Positions 44,204 to 55,533 of a stretch of DNA of 64,000 nucleotides are shown here, one piece after another. Source of the stretch: REEB95 sp963810055 (GTDB lineage: Bacteria; Pseudomonadota; Alphaproteobacteria; ATCC43930; CGMCC-115725); NCBI GenBank assembly GCA_963810055.1, contig CAWEME010000009.1:71379-135378 (forward strand), written 5' to 3'. Every line of letters begins with the position of its first letter. Within the stretch, counting starts at the first letter, position 1. Position numbers and translations under genes: made by a program. The notes beneath the pieces are model-generated. The model was not told where the DNA came from and did no database searches. It was given only the letters and a program-made list of their open reading frames with translations.

Positions 44204-45271
44204 TTAAACCTTGCTGAAGCGATGGATGCCGTCGGCGCCGGTTTCGCGCCTGAGCCGTCCCGCGCCCACCAGATAATGCAGATGCGCCAGCGCTTCGCCC
44301 ATGGCGAAGCCCAGCTGATGGATGTCGAGCTGGCGGCGGAACAGCACCGGAATCAGGTCGGCCGCGGTCAAGGGCGCGGCGCAGGCGGCGACCGCGCGAT
44401 CCAGCCTTTCGTCGTGATGATGGGCGAGCTGGTCGAGGCGGAAATGCAGATTGCGGAACGGCAAGCCGTGCGAAGGCAGCACCAACGCGGTTTCGGGCAG
44501 CGGCCGGAAGTCGGCGAGCGAATCGAGATAGAGCTTGAGCGGATTGCCGTCGGGTTCATCGGGCCACACGCTCACATTCGTGGTGATGACCGGCAGGATC
44601 TGGTCGCCGGAGATCAGCACGTCGAGCGCGGGATTATAAAGACAGAGATGCTCGGGCGCGTGGCCGCGGCCGACGATCACGCGCCAGGAACTGTTATTGA
44701 TCGCCACCACGTCGCCGGCCATGACGCGCCGGTACTGCGGCGGAACCGGCGTGACGTAGGCGGCATAGGTATTGCCGCGGGCGCGCAACGCATCGAGGTG
44801 CTCGCCCGCCAAGCCGTTGCGCCGGTAATGCGCGAGGCGGCTTTCGGTGTCGCCGGCGCCCCATCCCTGGCGGACGAGATGCGCCGTCAGCCATTCGGCC
44901 TGGCTGGTCCAAAGCTCGACCCCGAAGCGCCCGCACATCCAGCCGGCGAGCCCCATGTGGTCGGGATGAAAATGGGTAACCAGCACGCGTTTGACCGGGC
45001 GGCCGCCGGCCATCGTGTCGAAAACTTTTTGCCACAGAATCTTGGTCTGGTCGCCTTGTCCAAACCCGGTATCGACGATCGTCCAACTGTCGCCGTCGGC
45101 GAGCAGCCAAAGATTGATGTGATCGAGCGCGAAGGGCAACGGCATGCGCAGCCAATGGATGCCGGGCGCGATTTCGATGGTGGCGCCGGGCGAAGGCGGC
45201 GTTGAAACCGGAAAGGCGAGCGCCGGCGATGCAGCGTCTCTGCTAACAGGCTGGGTATTGGTTCGCTTCAT
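44204..45271 (-). CDS. MBL-fold metallo-hydrolase
   Basis: A 355-residue metallo-beta-lactamase-fold hydrolase with the metal motif THFHPDHMG, further ligands in GRGHAPEHLCLY (His) and ISGDQILPVI (Asp), and LPSHGLPF (His): a complete di-metal site. The C-terminal roughly 90 residues form a helical, winged-helix-like extension common in MBL proteins near CoA-dependent pathways. It is probably a thioesterase or hydroxyacyl-thiol hydrolase. It follows the DpgC-like gene by 89 bases on the same strand, so the two may be co-transcribed. Confidence 0.85.
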   Translation of the reverse strand: MKRTNTQPVSRDAASPALAFPVSTPPSPGATIEIAPGIHWLRMPLPFALDHINLWLLADGDSWTIVDTGFGQGDQTKILWQKVFDTMAGGRPVKRVLVTHFHPDHMGLAGWMCGRFGVELWTSQAEWLTAHLVRQGWGAGDTESRLAHYRRNGLAGEHLDALRARGNTYAAYVTPVPPQYRRVMAGDVVAINNSSWRVIVGRGHAPEHLCLYNPALDVLISGDQILPVITTNVSVWPDEPDGNPLKLYLDSLADFRPLPETALVLPSHGLPFRNLHFRLDQLAHHHDERLDRAVAACAAPLTAADLIPVLFRRQLDIHQLGFAMGEALAHLHYLVGAGRLRRETGADGIHRFSKV

Positions 45272-45360
45272 GAGGTTGGGACGAGGACCTGGTTACGATC
45301 GGATGGTTTTCGTGGCGGCGGCGGGGAGAGACTACCGCATGGTTGCGGCCCGATCCATGC

Positions 45361-46751
45361 CTAGATCGCGCCGGTCTGCGCAATCCAATAGCGCTCCAGA
45401 TTTTGGATCAGCGCCGGACTGAAATGACAAGTGGCCTGATCCCGCGCATAAGCCGCGCCATAGGAGCGGAACAGGTCGAGCGGCTCCTGCGCCACCCGGA
45501 GGGCGCGCCGGTTGGCGGCGGCGCTGACGACGCCGGAACCGGTCAGACGTTCCACAACGCGGCCGATCGCCGCGTCCATGGTTCCGGGTTCGACGATGTC
45601 ATCGCAGATCAGCCGGCCTTCCGGGCTGTCGCAGGGGAGACGGCGTTCGGACAGAATCGCCTGGCGCGCGATCCGGTCTCCGGTGAAACGCGGCAGACGC
45701 AGATTGGCCATTCCCGGGATGATGCCTTCCTTGCGCGCGGGCAAGGTCATGAAGGCGTCCCGTTCCGCGATGACGTAGTCCATGACCAGCAGAAGCTGGC
45801 AGTGCCCCCCGATCGCGAAGGCTTCCACCGCCGCGATCCAGGGCTTCTCGACCGTGACGCCGGAAACGTCGTCGGGCAGGAGAATCCGTCCGCGCCAGCC
45901 CGCGATAAAGCTTGTGAACGAAGCCGAGGTCGCGTTGCAGATACCAGAGGAAGGGAATCCGGCCTTCATAGAGGCGGGTCAGGTTGATGCCCGCGCCGAA
46001 AACGCGGCGGCCCTTGTATTTGGGATGATCAACCAGGCCGCCCCGCAGCACGCCGATTCCGCTCGCCGGGTCGAGAAGCGCGATGTCGACGCAAATCTCC
46101 ACCGCGTCGATGCGTCGTCTGGTCTTCCGCATTGAGGTAACGGGGGTTCCGGATAGTGACGACGGCCGCGTTGGCTTTCCGTTCGACCGAGGCGGTTCCC
46201 AGATCGACCTTTCCGCTTTTGGCGAATTCCGGCAAGTACCCGGAGGATTCACGGCGCGGCAGCAGCATGGCGTGACAGAGATGAGTTCCGGAACGCTGGC
46301 TGGCGAGGATGGCGGAGATGAACAGCCCCTGATCGATTTCGACGCCATCCTTGTCGCGCAACGGCAGCTCGTTCTCGATTTTCAACTGCTCGGGCGTGGG
46401 CACCAGACCCGGAACGGCCACGGACGCCGCGTGCGCGAGTTCCTCGATCCTCAGGAACTCGGACCGTTCGCGGGTCAACAAATCGTACAGCTGTTCGCCA
46501 TGAGTATTCAGGAACCGGATGCGCGCCGCCCGCGCCTGCCGCTTGATGGTTTCGGCGGCTTCCTGCTCCGCGGCGGAGCGCCGCGCTTTTTTCGGCAGAC
46601 GCGCAATGAGCGAATTCGCCGCGTGCCAATAGACGGCAAACGCTTCGCGATCTTCGGCAAATCCGCCGGCCGTGCGCGGATCGGATCTGGCCCAGGCGGC
46701 GACGTCGCTCCCGGCCAGGCCCGCCGCCGTCAAACCATCAAGCGAATCCAT
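45361..46751 (-). CDS. DpgC-like cofactor-free dioxygenase homologue, two frame breaks
   Basis: About 462 residues after removing two extra bases (near 46115 and 45903). A helical N-terminal half is followed by a crotonase-fold C-terminal half: VVTIRNPRYLNAED, DPASGIGVLRGGLVDHPKYK, INLTRLYEGRIPFLWYLQRD, DYVIAERDAFMTLPARKEGI and IPGMANLRLPRFTGDRIARQ. These blocks resemble DpgC, the enzyme that uses O2 without metal or cofactor to turn 3,5-dihydroxyphenylacetyl-CoA into the arylglyoxylate and CoA. The call is from remembered family sequence; other crotonase functions are possible. Divergent from hcrCAB across 180 bases. ATG 46751. Confidence 0.68.
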
Positions 46752-46858
46752 CGGCGTTCATCGTGGAAGATTAAAAGTTCCCCCGACCAAAGACCAGCTT
46801 CGGAACGCCGTCTCCGATCGCCCGCGGAACACGGACCGGCGCTTCCGGCGGGGAAATA

Positions 46859-46899
46859 TTGATCTAGATCAAGGTTGACGGCACGTGCGATGCTAGTTT
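46859..46899 (+). promoter_or_regulatory. FNR/AadR-activated hcr promoter
   Basis: TTGATCTAGATCAA at 46859-46872, identical to the pad box. TAGTTT at 46894-46899 is a weak -10 candidate at nearly the expected distance for a box at -41.5, with a start near 46907, 25 bases before hcrC. The box lies in the gap shared with the divergent DpgC-like gene, where I find no matching -10 box. Confidence 0.72.
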
Positions 46900-46931
46900 T
46901 TGGCATTCCGCGCCTTCCGGAATCGCACTCC

Positions 46932-47399
46932 ATGAGCACCATCCTGTCTTTGACGATCAACGGCCGGAAGCGGACGGATCTTGTCCCCGATAACCTGCTG
47001 CTGATCGATTATATCCGCGACCTCGCCGGGCTCGCCGGCACCAAGCGCGGCTGCGACGGCGGCGAATGCGGCGCCTGCACGGTGCTGGTGGACGGCGAGC
47101 CGCGGGCCGCCTGCCTGACGCTCGCGGCGCGCTGCGGCGACCGGCATGTCGAGACCATCGAAGGCGTGGGATCGCCCGGCCGCCTGTCGCGGCTGCAACG
47201 CGCCTTCCACGAGAAGCTGGGAACGCAATGCGGCTTCTGCACGCCCGGCATGATCATGGCGGCCGAGGCGCTGTTGCGGCGCAACCCCGACCCGGACGAG
47301 GCGGCCATCCGCGCGGCGCTGTCCGGCAATCTCTGCCGTTGCACCGGTTACGTCAAAATCATCGAGTCGGTGCAGGCGGCCATGGCGGAAACGCCGTGA
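46932..47399 (+). CDS. hcrC: 4-hydroxybenzoyl-CoA reductase, gamma subunit (2x[2Fe-2S])
   Basis: A 155-residue small subunit of the xanthine-oxidase family. The plant-type cluster is GCDGGECGACTVLVDG with a later Cys, the second cluster CGFCTPGMIM...CRCTG. The ATG at 46932 starts the family sequence; upstream codons in the frame do not match it. Its stop overlaps the hcrA GTG. With HcrA and HcrB it removes the 4-hydroxyl group of 4-hydroxybenzoyl-CoA reductively, giving benzoyl-CoA. Confidence 0.92.
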   Translation: MSTILSLTINGRKRTDLVPDNLLLIDYIRDLAGLAGTKRGCDGGECGACTVLVDGEPRAACLTLAARCGDRHVETIEGVGSPGRLSRLQRAFHEKLGTQCGFCTPGMIMAAEALLRRNPDPDEAAIRAALSGNLCRCTGYVKIIESVQAAMAETP

Positions 47400-49723
47400 C
47401 CGCGCCGCGCCAGGGCGCCGTCGGCCAGAGGCTGCCGCTGATCGACGGCATCGAGAAGGTCACGGGACGCGCGGCCTACACCGCCGATCTTCCCGCTTCG
47501 GCGTTGGTCGGGCGCATCCTGCGCAGCCCTTACGCCCATGCCGAGCTGCTCGAGGTCGACACATCCGCGGCGCGGGCGCTGCCGGGGGTGGTCGCGATCA
47601 TCACCGGCGCCGACTGCGACAAGACCTTTGGCGTGCTGCCCATCGCCATGAACGAATACCCGCTGGCGCGCGACCGCGTGCGCTATCGCGGCGAGCCGGT
47701 GGCCGCGGTCGCCGCCGTCGACGAGGAAACCGCCGAACGCGCGCTGGCGCTCATCCGGCTGAACGTGCGCGAATTGCCGGCCTATTTCACGATCGAGACG
47801 GCGCGCGCGCCGGGCGCGACGCTGCTGCACGACAACGGCGCCGGCAATTTGGTGCGCGAGGTGCATGACGAGTTCGGCGACGTCGCCGCCGGCTTCGCCG
47901 CCGCGACGCTCGTGCGCGAGGCGCGCTACCGCTGCGCCGAGGTGGCGCATGGACAGATGGAGCCGCATGCGGCGCTCGCCGACTACGACGCGGAGCGCCA
48001 GCGGCTGACGCTGCACAGCGTGACGCAGGTGCCCTACTACCTCCATCTGATGCTGGCGCGCTGCCTCGAGATGGAGGAATCGCAGATCCGCGTGGTGAAG
48101 CCCTTCGTCGGCGGCGGTTTCGGCGCGCGCGTCGAGCCGCTCAATTTCGAGATCGTCGCCGCCCTGTTGGCGCGCGCCGCGCGCGGCACGGTGCGGCTCA
48201 TCCTCAGCCGCGAGGAGACCTTCCTCACCCATCGCGGCCGGCCCGAGGCCGATATCCATCTCAAGCTCGGCATGACGCGCGAGGGCCGGTTGACCGCGGC
48301 GGCCGCGGAAGTGGTGCAGCGCGGCGGCGCCTATTCCGGCTACGGCATCATCACCATCCTCTATGCCGGCTCGCTGCTCCACGGACTCTACGACATTCCG
48401 GCGATCAAGTACGACGGCTGGCGCGTCTATACCAACACGCCGCCCTGCGGCGCCATGCGCGGCCACGGCTCGGTCGACGCGCGCCACGCCTTCGAATGCC
48501 TGCTCGACACCATGGCCGCCGAACTCGGCCTCGATCCCTTCGCGGTGCGCCGGGCGAATTTGCTGGCGACGCCGATGCAGACCGCGAACGGCATCATCGT
48601 CAACTCCTACGGCCTGCCGGAATGCCTCGACACGTGCAGAAGGCGAGCGGATGGATGCAGCGCAAGGGCCGGATGCCGCCGGGACGCGGGCTGGGCATGG
48701 CGTGCTCGCATTACGTCAGCGGCGCCGGCAAGCCCATCCACCGCACCGGCGAGCCGCATGCGGTGGTGGAGCTGCGGCTCGACTTCGACGGCGGCATCAC
48801 CATCCTGACCGGCGCCGCCGATATCGGCCAGGGCTCCTCCACCATTCTCGCCCAGGCGGTGTCCGAAGTGACCGGCCTCGAGATGGGCCGGCTGCGGGTC
48901 ATCGCCACCGACAGCGCGGTGACGCCGAAGGACAACGGCTCCTATTCCTCGCGCGTGACCTTCATGGTGGGAAACGCGGCGATCGACGCCGCGCAGCAGC
49001 TGCGCGACATCCTCATCGCCGCGGCCGCGCGCAAGCTCGACGCCCGCCCCGACCAGATCGAGTGCGTCGGCGAGCGCTTCCGCGTCAGCGGCGGCCAGGA
49101 CCCCGGCCTTTCCTTCCGCGAGGTGGCGGCCGCCGCGCTGGCCCAGGGCGGCAGCATCACGGTGAAGGGAACCTTCACCGTGCCGGTCGAATACCAGGGC
49201 GGCAAGCATCGCGGCGGCGCCGTCGGCTCGACCATGGCGCTGAGCTACGCCGCGCAAGTGGTCGAGGTCGAGGTCGACACCGATACCGGCATGGTCCGCA
49301 TCGTGAAGGTCTGGGTGGCGCATGATTGCGGCCGCGCCATCAACCCGCTCTCGGTCGAAGGGCAGGTGCAGGGCTCGGTGTGGATGGGCATGGGCCAGGC
49401 GCTGTGCGAGGAGACGCGGTACGAGAACGGGCTGCCGCTGCATGCGAGCCTGCTTGGGCTACGCCATCCCGACGATCGTCGAATCGCCGCCGATCGAGGT
49501 GCACATCGTCGAATGCCTCGATCCCAACGGTCCGTTCGGCGCCAAGGAGGCGAGCGAGGGCTCGCTGGCCGGATTCCTGCCGGCGATGACCAACGCGATC
49601 GCCGAAGCCATCGGCCTGCGCATGACCGAGCTGCCGATCACGCCCGACCGCATTCTCGAGGCGCTGGCCAAGAAGCAGCGCGAAAGCCGCATCGCCGCCG
49701 CAGCCCAGGGCGCCGCGTCATGA
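47396..49723 (+). CDS. hcrA: 4-hydroxybenzoyl-CoA reductase, alpha (molybdenum) subunit, two frame breaks
   Basis: About 775 residues after repair. GTG 47396 overlaps hcrC (GTGA). Molybdopterin-binding blocks: VVKPFVGGGFGARVEP, NTPPCGAMRGHGSVDARHAF, DIGQGSSTILAQAVSEV, and FGAKEASEGSLAGF with the conserved active-site Glu. One base is missing near 48632 (the only -1 break in the window) and one is extra near 49454; the two compensate. Length is that of known HcrA. Gene order C-A-B and the cluster-bearing HcrB identify it over other xanthine-oxidase relatives. Cytoplasmic. Confidence 0.88.
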
Positions 49724-50707
49724 CCATGCTCCCGCCCTTCTCGCTGATCCGCGCCACCAGCCTCGCCGAGGTGGTCGCCGCGCGCCGCGCTCATCCCGAA
49801 AGCCGGCTGCTCGCCGGCGGCACCGATCTCATCACCAATCTGCGGCGCGAGCTGGGGAACCCGGAAACGCTGGTCGACATCACCGGCCTGCCCGGCCTGC
49901 AGGAGATCGCGGTCGAAGCCGACGGCGTCCGCATCGGCGCGGGCGTGACGCTGGCGAGCCTGGCCGAAAATCCGCTCATCCGGCGCCGGTTTCCGGCGCT
50001 CGCCGAGGCCGCCGCCACCGTCGCCGGCCCGACCCATCGCGCCAGCGCCACGCTCGGCGGCAATCTCTGCCTCGATACGCGTTGCGTCTTCTATAACCAG
50101 AGCGCGTGGTGGCGGCGGAGCAACGATTTCTGCCTCAAATACCGCGGCACGGTCTGTCACGTGGCGCCGACGGGAAACCGCTGCCACGCCGCCTATAGCG
50201 GCGATACCGCGCCGGTGCTGCTGGTGCTCCAAGCCCAGGTCGAGATCGGCGGCGCGGACGGCACGCAGGTGGATCGCGCTCGACGATCTGTTCCAGGAGG
50301 ACGGCGCGGCGCCTCTGCGTCTCGGCGGCGACGAGATGGTTCTTGCCGTCCGGCTGCCGAACCAGGCCGGGCTGGCGGCGGCCTACGAGAAAGCGCGGTT
50401 CCGCGGCGCCATCGACTTTCCCTTGGCGGGAGTCGCCGTGGCGCTCGGCCGCAAGGGAAACGCGCTCGCGGCGTTGCGCATCGCGCTGACCGGCACCAAT
50501 TCACGGCCGCTGCTGGTTTCGGGCCTGGACGCGCTGCTCGGCCGGCAGCTCGACGACGAGGCGGTGCGGCAGATCGGCAAGCTGGTGCAGAAACAGGTCT
50601 CGCCGATGCGGACGACGATCGCGCCGGCGCATTACCGCCGCCGCGTCGGCGCGGCGCTCTCCTGCCGCCTCGCCCGCCGCTTGTTCGCCGCTCAAGCCCC
50701 GAAGTAA
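49720..50707 (+). CDS. hcrB: 4-hydroxybenzoyl-CoA reductase, beta (FAD and [4Fe-4S]) subunit, one frame break
   Basis: About 328 residues after repairing a +1 break near 50268. FAD-binding motifs LLAGGTDLITNLRREL and TLGGNLCLDTRC are present. The stretch from position 50083 to 50190 holds four cysteines (DTRC, NDFC, GTVC, GNRC) in an insert found in 4-hydroxybenzoyl-CoA reductases, where it binds an additional [4Fe-4S] cluster, and absent from ordinary xanthine dehydrogenases. This is the best diagnostic of the enzyme. ATG 49720 overlaps the hcrA stop. It converges with the third importer operon. Confidence 0.9.
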
Positions 50708-50729
50708 GGCGGTTTCATTTCCAGCCGTT

Positions 50730-51475
<746 letters not shown>

Positions 51476-51479
<4 letters not shown>

Positions 51480-52240
51480 GGCAACGCCCGCTCGCCGAGA
51501 TAGACCTCGCGGACTCGCGGGTCGGCGGCGATTTCCCGCGGCGTGCCGACGACCAGCACCTTGCCCTGCACCAGCACGGTGATGCGCCGCGCCAGCCGGA
51601 AGACCAGCTCCATGTCGTGCTCGATGATGAGCATGGCGATCTCCGGCGACAGGCTCTCGATGACGTCGACGATGACGCCGCTTTCCGCCGACGGCACTCC
51701 CGCCGCCGGCTCGTCGAGCAGCAGCACCTCGGGCTCCAGGCTGAGCGCCACGGCGATCTCGACCAGGCGCTGGCGGCCGTAGGGCAGCTCGCGAACCAGA
51801 CGGGCCGCGTCGTCGGCGAGGCCGAGACGCTCCAGCGCGGCATAGGCGCCGTCGATCACCTCCGGGCGCGAGCCGGCCGGCCGGAAGAGGTCGCCGGCGC
51901 GGCCGAGCCGCTCGCTCGTCGCCATGCAGACATTTTCGAGCACGCTCAAGCCGCGGAACAGCGTGTTGATCTGGAAGGTCCGCGCCAGGCCGAGCTTCAC
52001 CCGCTGCGCCGGCGCCAGCGCGGTGACGTCGGCGCTGCCGAGGAAGATGCGCCCGGCGCTCGGCGGGAAGCGCCCGGTCACCAGATTGATGAAGGTGGTC
52101 TTGCCGGCGCCGTTCGGGCCGATCAGCGCGTGGCGCGCGCCGCGCTCGAGGCGGAAATCGATGTCGCTGGCGACGGCGAGGGCGCCGAAGCTCTTGCACA
52201 GGCCGCGCGTCTCCAGCGCCGGGGCGCGGGCTGGCGTCAT
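51476..52240 (-). CDS. livG: ABC importer ATPase LivG type (third system)
   Basis: A 254-residue ATPase. Walker A GPNGAGKTTFIN, ARTFQINTLFRG Q-loop region, Walker B LLLDEPAAGVPS, H-loop IIEHDMELVF. The signature motif reads ELPYGRQRLVEIAVAL, in which arginine replaces the usual second glycine; similar changes are common in LivG proteins of aromatic importers. ATG 52240 overlaps the livM stop. Confidence 0.9.
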
Positions 52241-53304
52241 GGCCGCACCCGATAGCGCTGCATCACGCGCTCCAGCACCGCCAAGGCGCCGCCGCGCGCG
52301 AACTTGACCACCAGCACCAGCAGCAGCCCGATCCAGAAGTACCAGTAGACCGGATCCTGCTGGGCGAAGCGGTCCTGCGCGATCATGTAGAGCGGCGCGC
52401 CGATGAAGGCGCCGTAGAGCCGCCCGACGCCGCCCAGGATCAGCATGATGAGCACGGTGCCCGAGCGCTCGAAGCTGAGCGAGTCGAGCGCGACGAACTG
52501 CGTGGTCTGCGCCATCAGCCCGCCCGCCACCCCGGCCAGCGCCGCCGCGATGGCGTAAGCGGTCAGGCGGCGGCGGAACACCGGCGAGCCGATCGCCTGC
52601 ATGCGCAGCTCGTTCTCGCGAATCCCGGTGAGCGCCCGGCCGAAGGCCGAATTGACGATGCGCCGCACCACCAGCCAGCCGACAAACAGCACGGCCAGGC
52701 AATAGACGTAAGCGGTATTGCCGAACATATCGAAGCGGTAGAGCCCGAGCACCGGCGCCACCTGCATGCTCTGCAACCCGTCGGTGCCGCCGGTGATCGC
52801 GCCGGCCTTGTTCGCCGCCTCCTGCAGCATGGCGGCGATCATCAAGGTCAGCATCAGCAAGGTCAGCCCCTTGGTGTGCAAGATGATCGCGCCGCTGAGG
52901 ATGCCGGCGAGACCGGCGACGATGCCGGCGATGACGAGCCCGCTGATCGGCTCGCCCCAGCCATGCGCGGCGAGGAGCCCGGCCGTGTAGGCGCCGACGC
53001 CGAAGAACGCGGCGTGGCCCAGCGTGACGATCCCGGCATAGCCCAGGATCAAATCGAGCGAGAGCGCGAACAGGATGGCGGTGAGGATCTGCGCGCCCAG
53101 CGCGTGATACTCGGGGAAAAACACGAAGCCGGCCACGGCGGCGAACCAGGGCAGCGCCTCGTAGGCGCGCAGGCGATGGCTGCTGAGCAGCGCCTCGACG
53201 GCGGGCGACGAACGGGTCAGGCGGGCGCCGCTTTTCGAGTGCGACCAAAGCAGGCGCAACGCGCCGCTCACCGATGGCCGCGGGCGGGCGCGTTTCCGCT
53301 CCAT
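52237..53304 (-). CDS. livM: ABC importer permease LivM type (third system)
   Basis: A 355-residue permease, about 40 residues longer than the other LivM proteins here because of a basic N-terminal extension (MERKRARPRPSVSG...). The family motif GYAGIVTLGHAAFFGVGAYT and coupling loop IRENELRMQAIGSPVFRRR are present. ATG 53304 overlaps the livH stop as TGATG. A shorter start downstream of the extension cannot be excluded. Confidence 0.87.
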   Translation of the reverse strand: MERKRARPRPSVSGALRLLWSHSKSGARLTRSSPAVEALLSSHRLRAYEALPWFAAVAGFVFFPEYHALGAQILTAILFALSLDLILGYAGIVTLGHAAFFGVGAYTAGLLAAHGWGEPISGLVIAGIVAGLAGILSGAIILHTKGLTLLMLTLMIAAMLQEAANKAGAITGGTDGLQSMQVAPVLGLYRFDMFGNTAYVYCLAVLFVGWLVVRRIVNSAFGRALTGIRENELRMQAIGSPVFRRRLTAYAIAAALAGVAGGLMAQTTQFVALDSLSFERSGTVLIMLILGGVGRLYGAFIGAPLYMIAQDRFAQQDPVYWYFWIGLLLVLVVKFARGGALAVLERVMQRYRVRP

Positions 53305-54173
53305 CAGGCGCGCCCGAACAGGCCCTGCGGCCGCCACAGCAGGAGCACCAGCGTCACGGCGTAGATGAAGAAGGCGCCCAGCTCCGGCTGCAGGTACTTG
53401 AAGGCGGTGTCGGCGGTGCCGACCAGAAGCGCGGCGAAGAACGGGCCGCGGATGCTGCCGAGGCCGCCCACCGCCACGACGATGAGGAAGTAGATCAGCT
53501 GCTCCAGGGCATAGCCGGGATCGATCTCCAGGATATCGGCGCCGAGCGCCCCGCCGAGCGCGGCGAGCCCGCTGCCGAGCGCGAAGGTGAGGGTGAAGAG
53601 GAGCGCGGTGTTGATGCCGATCGACTGCGCCATGCGGCGATTGTCGACCGCCGCGCGGATCATCGCGCCGAAGCGCGTGCGCTCGAGGCCGAGCCAGAGC
53701 AGGGTCACCACCACCGCGCCGGCGACGATCAGGAAGAAGCGGTAGGTGGGGAAATCGCGGAAACCCAGATAGACCTGACCGCTCAAATAAGGCGGCGGAT
53801 GCAACGGTTGCGGCAGCGGCCCCCACAAATACTTGGCGATCGCCACCGACATGAAGACGAGGCCGATGCTGAGCAGCACCTGATCGAGCTCGTCGCCGCC
53901 ATAAAGCTCGCGATAGAGCAGCCGCTCGATGACGACGCTGCCCGATGCCACGACGAAGCAGGCGACGGCGAGGGACAAGGGAAAGGGGACGCCGAAGCGG
54001 CTCATCAGCGTCAGCATGACGTAGCCGCCGGTCACGGCGAAAACGCCGTGGGCGAGGTTGACGAAGCCCATCAGCCCCAGGGTGATGGATAGCCCCACCG
54101 AGACGAGGTAGAGCACCATGGCGAAAGCGAGCCCGTGGAAGGCGATGCTGATGAAGACGGAAAAAGCGCTCAT
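53304..54173 (-). CDS. livH: ABC importer permease LivH type (third system)
   Basis: A 289-residue permease with TLGLMGFVNLAHGVFAVTGG and the coupling loop AAVDNRRMAQSIGINTALLF. Complete, no frame break. A 66-base gap separates it from the binding-protein stop. It pairs with the LivM encoded next. Confidence 0.89.
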   Translation of the reverse strand: MSAFSVFISIAFHGLAFAMVLYLVSVGLSITLGLMGFVNLAHGVFAVTGGYVMLTLMSRFGVPFPLSLAVACFVVASGSVVIERLLYRELYGGDELDQVLLSIGLVFMSVAIAKYLWGPLPQPLHPPPYLSGQVYLGFRDFPTYRFFLIVAGAVVVTLLWLGLERTRFGAMIRAAVDNRRMAQSIGINTALLFTLTFALGSGLAALGGALGADILEIDPGYALEQLIYFLIVVAVGGLGSIRGPFFAALLVGTADTAFKYLQPELGAFFIYAVTLVLLLWRPQGLFGRA

Positions 54174-54239
54174 CGGTTACCGCGCAGGAGCCACCCGTCC
54201 GCCGGCGTCAAGCGGCGCCGGCGGACGGGCGGGATTGCC

Positions 54240-55452
54240 CTACTTCGCCGGGTTGAACTCCTTCCACGGGTCCTTGACCTGCGGGATGGTGTCGAACTCG
54301 ACATTGCCGAGGCTGCCGCCGACCTTCTCGACGCGGCGGATGTAGATGTTCTCGACGATGTCACGCGTCTCCGGATCGATCATGACCGGGCCGCGCGGGC
54401 TGTTCGGGTTCTTCCAGCCCTTGAGCAGAGCCATCGCCTGGTCGCCGTCGAAATGGCCCTTCGTCGCCTTGATGACGCTGAAGATCGCCGCCATGCCGTC
54501 CCAGCCGCTGGCCGACATGAAATCCGGGATCGAGGCGTCGCCATAGGCGCGTTTCCAGTCGGCGACATAGGCGCGGTTCTGCGGCCGGGTGGAGACCGCC
54601 GAATAGGTTCCGGCGCTGATGACGCCGAGGGCCGCAGTCACCCATCCCCGGCAACTCGGCGTCGGGGACGATGTCCTGCGGACCGATGAGCTTGACGCCG
54701 TCGGCCTTGAGCCCGAGATCCTCATAGGCCTTCATCACCGCCGCGGCTTGCTTGCCGGACGGCACGAAGACGTAGAGCACGTCGGGCTTGGCATCCTTGA
54801 CGCGTTGCAGGTACGGCGCGAAGTCCTGGTCCTTGAGCGGGAACCGGACCGAGCCGACGACCGTGCCGCCAGCTTCGGTGAAGCCCTTGATGACGGCTTC
54901 CTCGCCGTCATGGCCGGGCGCATAGTCGCTCACCGCCGTGTACAGCCGCTTCATCCCGTGGCTCGCCGCCCACTTGCCGAGCGGATAGCTGCTCTGCCAC
55001 AGGGTGAAGGAGACGCGCGCGATATAGGGCGAGGCGCGGGTCAGGCCGGCGCCCGCGGCATTCATGATGACGAACGGCACCTTCGCCTCGGTGGCGAGCG
55101 GCGCGATCGCTGCGGCGTTGGGCGACCACACCACGCCGGTCAAGAACTGCACGTGGTCGCGGGTGATGAGCTCCTGCGCCAGGCGCTTGGCGGTTTCGGG
55201 ATCCGGGCCGGTGTCGTCGCGCTTCAACAGCTCGACCTTGACGCCCGGAGGCAAATCCTTCTGGTGCTCCTTGACGTAGAGCGACAAGCCCTTGTCGATC
55301 TCGTCGCCGAGCGAGGCCGCGGGACCGGAATAGGTGAGGATCACGCCGATCTTCACCGTTTGCTGGGCGGAAGCCGGCGCGGCGGCGAGCGCCAGGCCCG
55401 CCGCGAGCGCCAATGCCCCCGATAAAAGCCGTGAAATCATTGTCTTTATCAT
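54240..55452 (-). CDS. Periplasmic binding protein (Liv type, third system), one frame break
   Basis: About 403 residues after removing one extra base near 54638. ATG 55452, with AAGGAGA upstream, gives the Sec signal LSGALALAAGLALAAAPASA; the mature part starts QQTVKIGVILTYSGPAASLG. The C-terminal part after the break continues GVISAGTYSAVSTRPQNRAY and ends KEFNPAK. Relatives lie beside aromatic-acid CoA pathways; the ligand is the presumed substrate of the TetR-controlled module, unknown. Confidence 0.82.
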
Positions 55453-55533
55453 CTGCGTCTCCTTCTCCTTCGTTTGCCCTGTTGCACGTTCGGCGTCAGT
55501 TAGACGCCGCATCGCTTACTCCCAATCCCGTCG

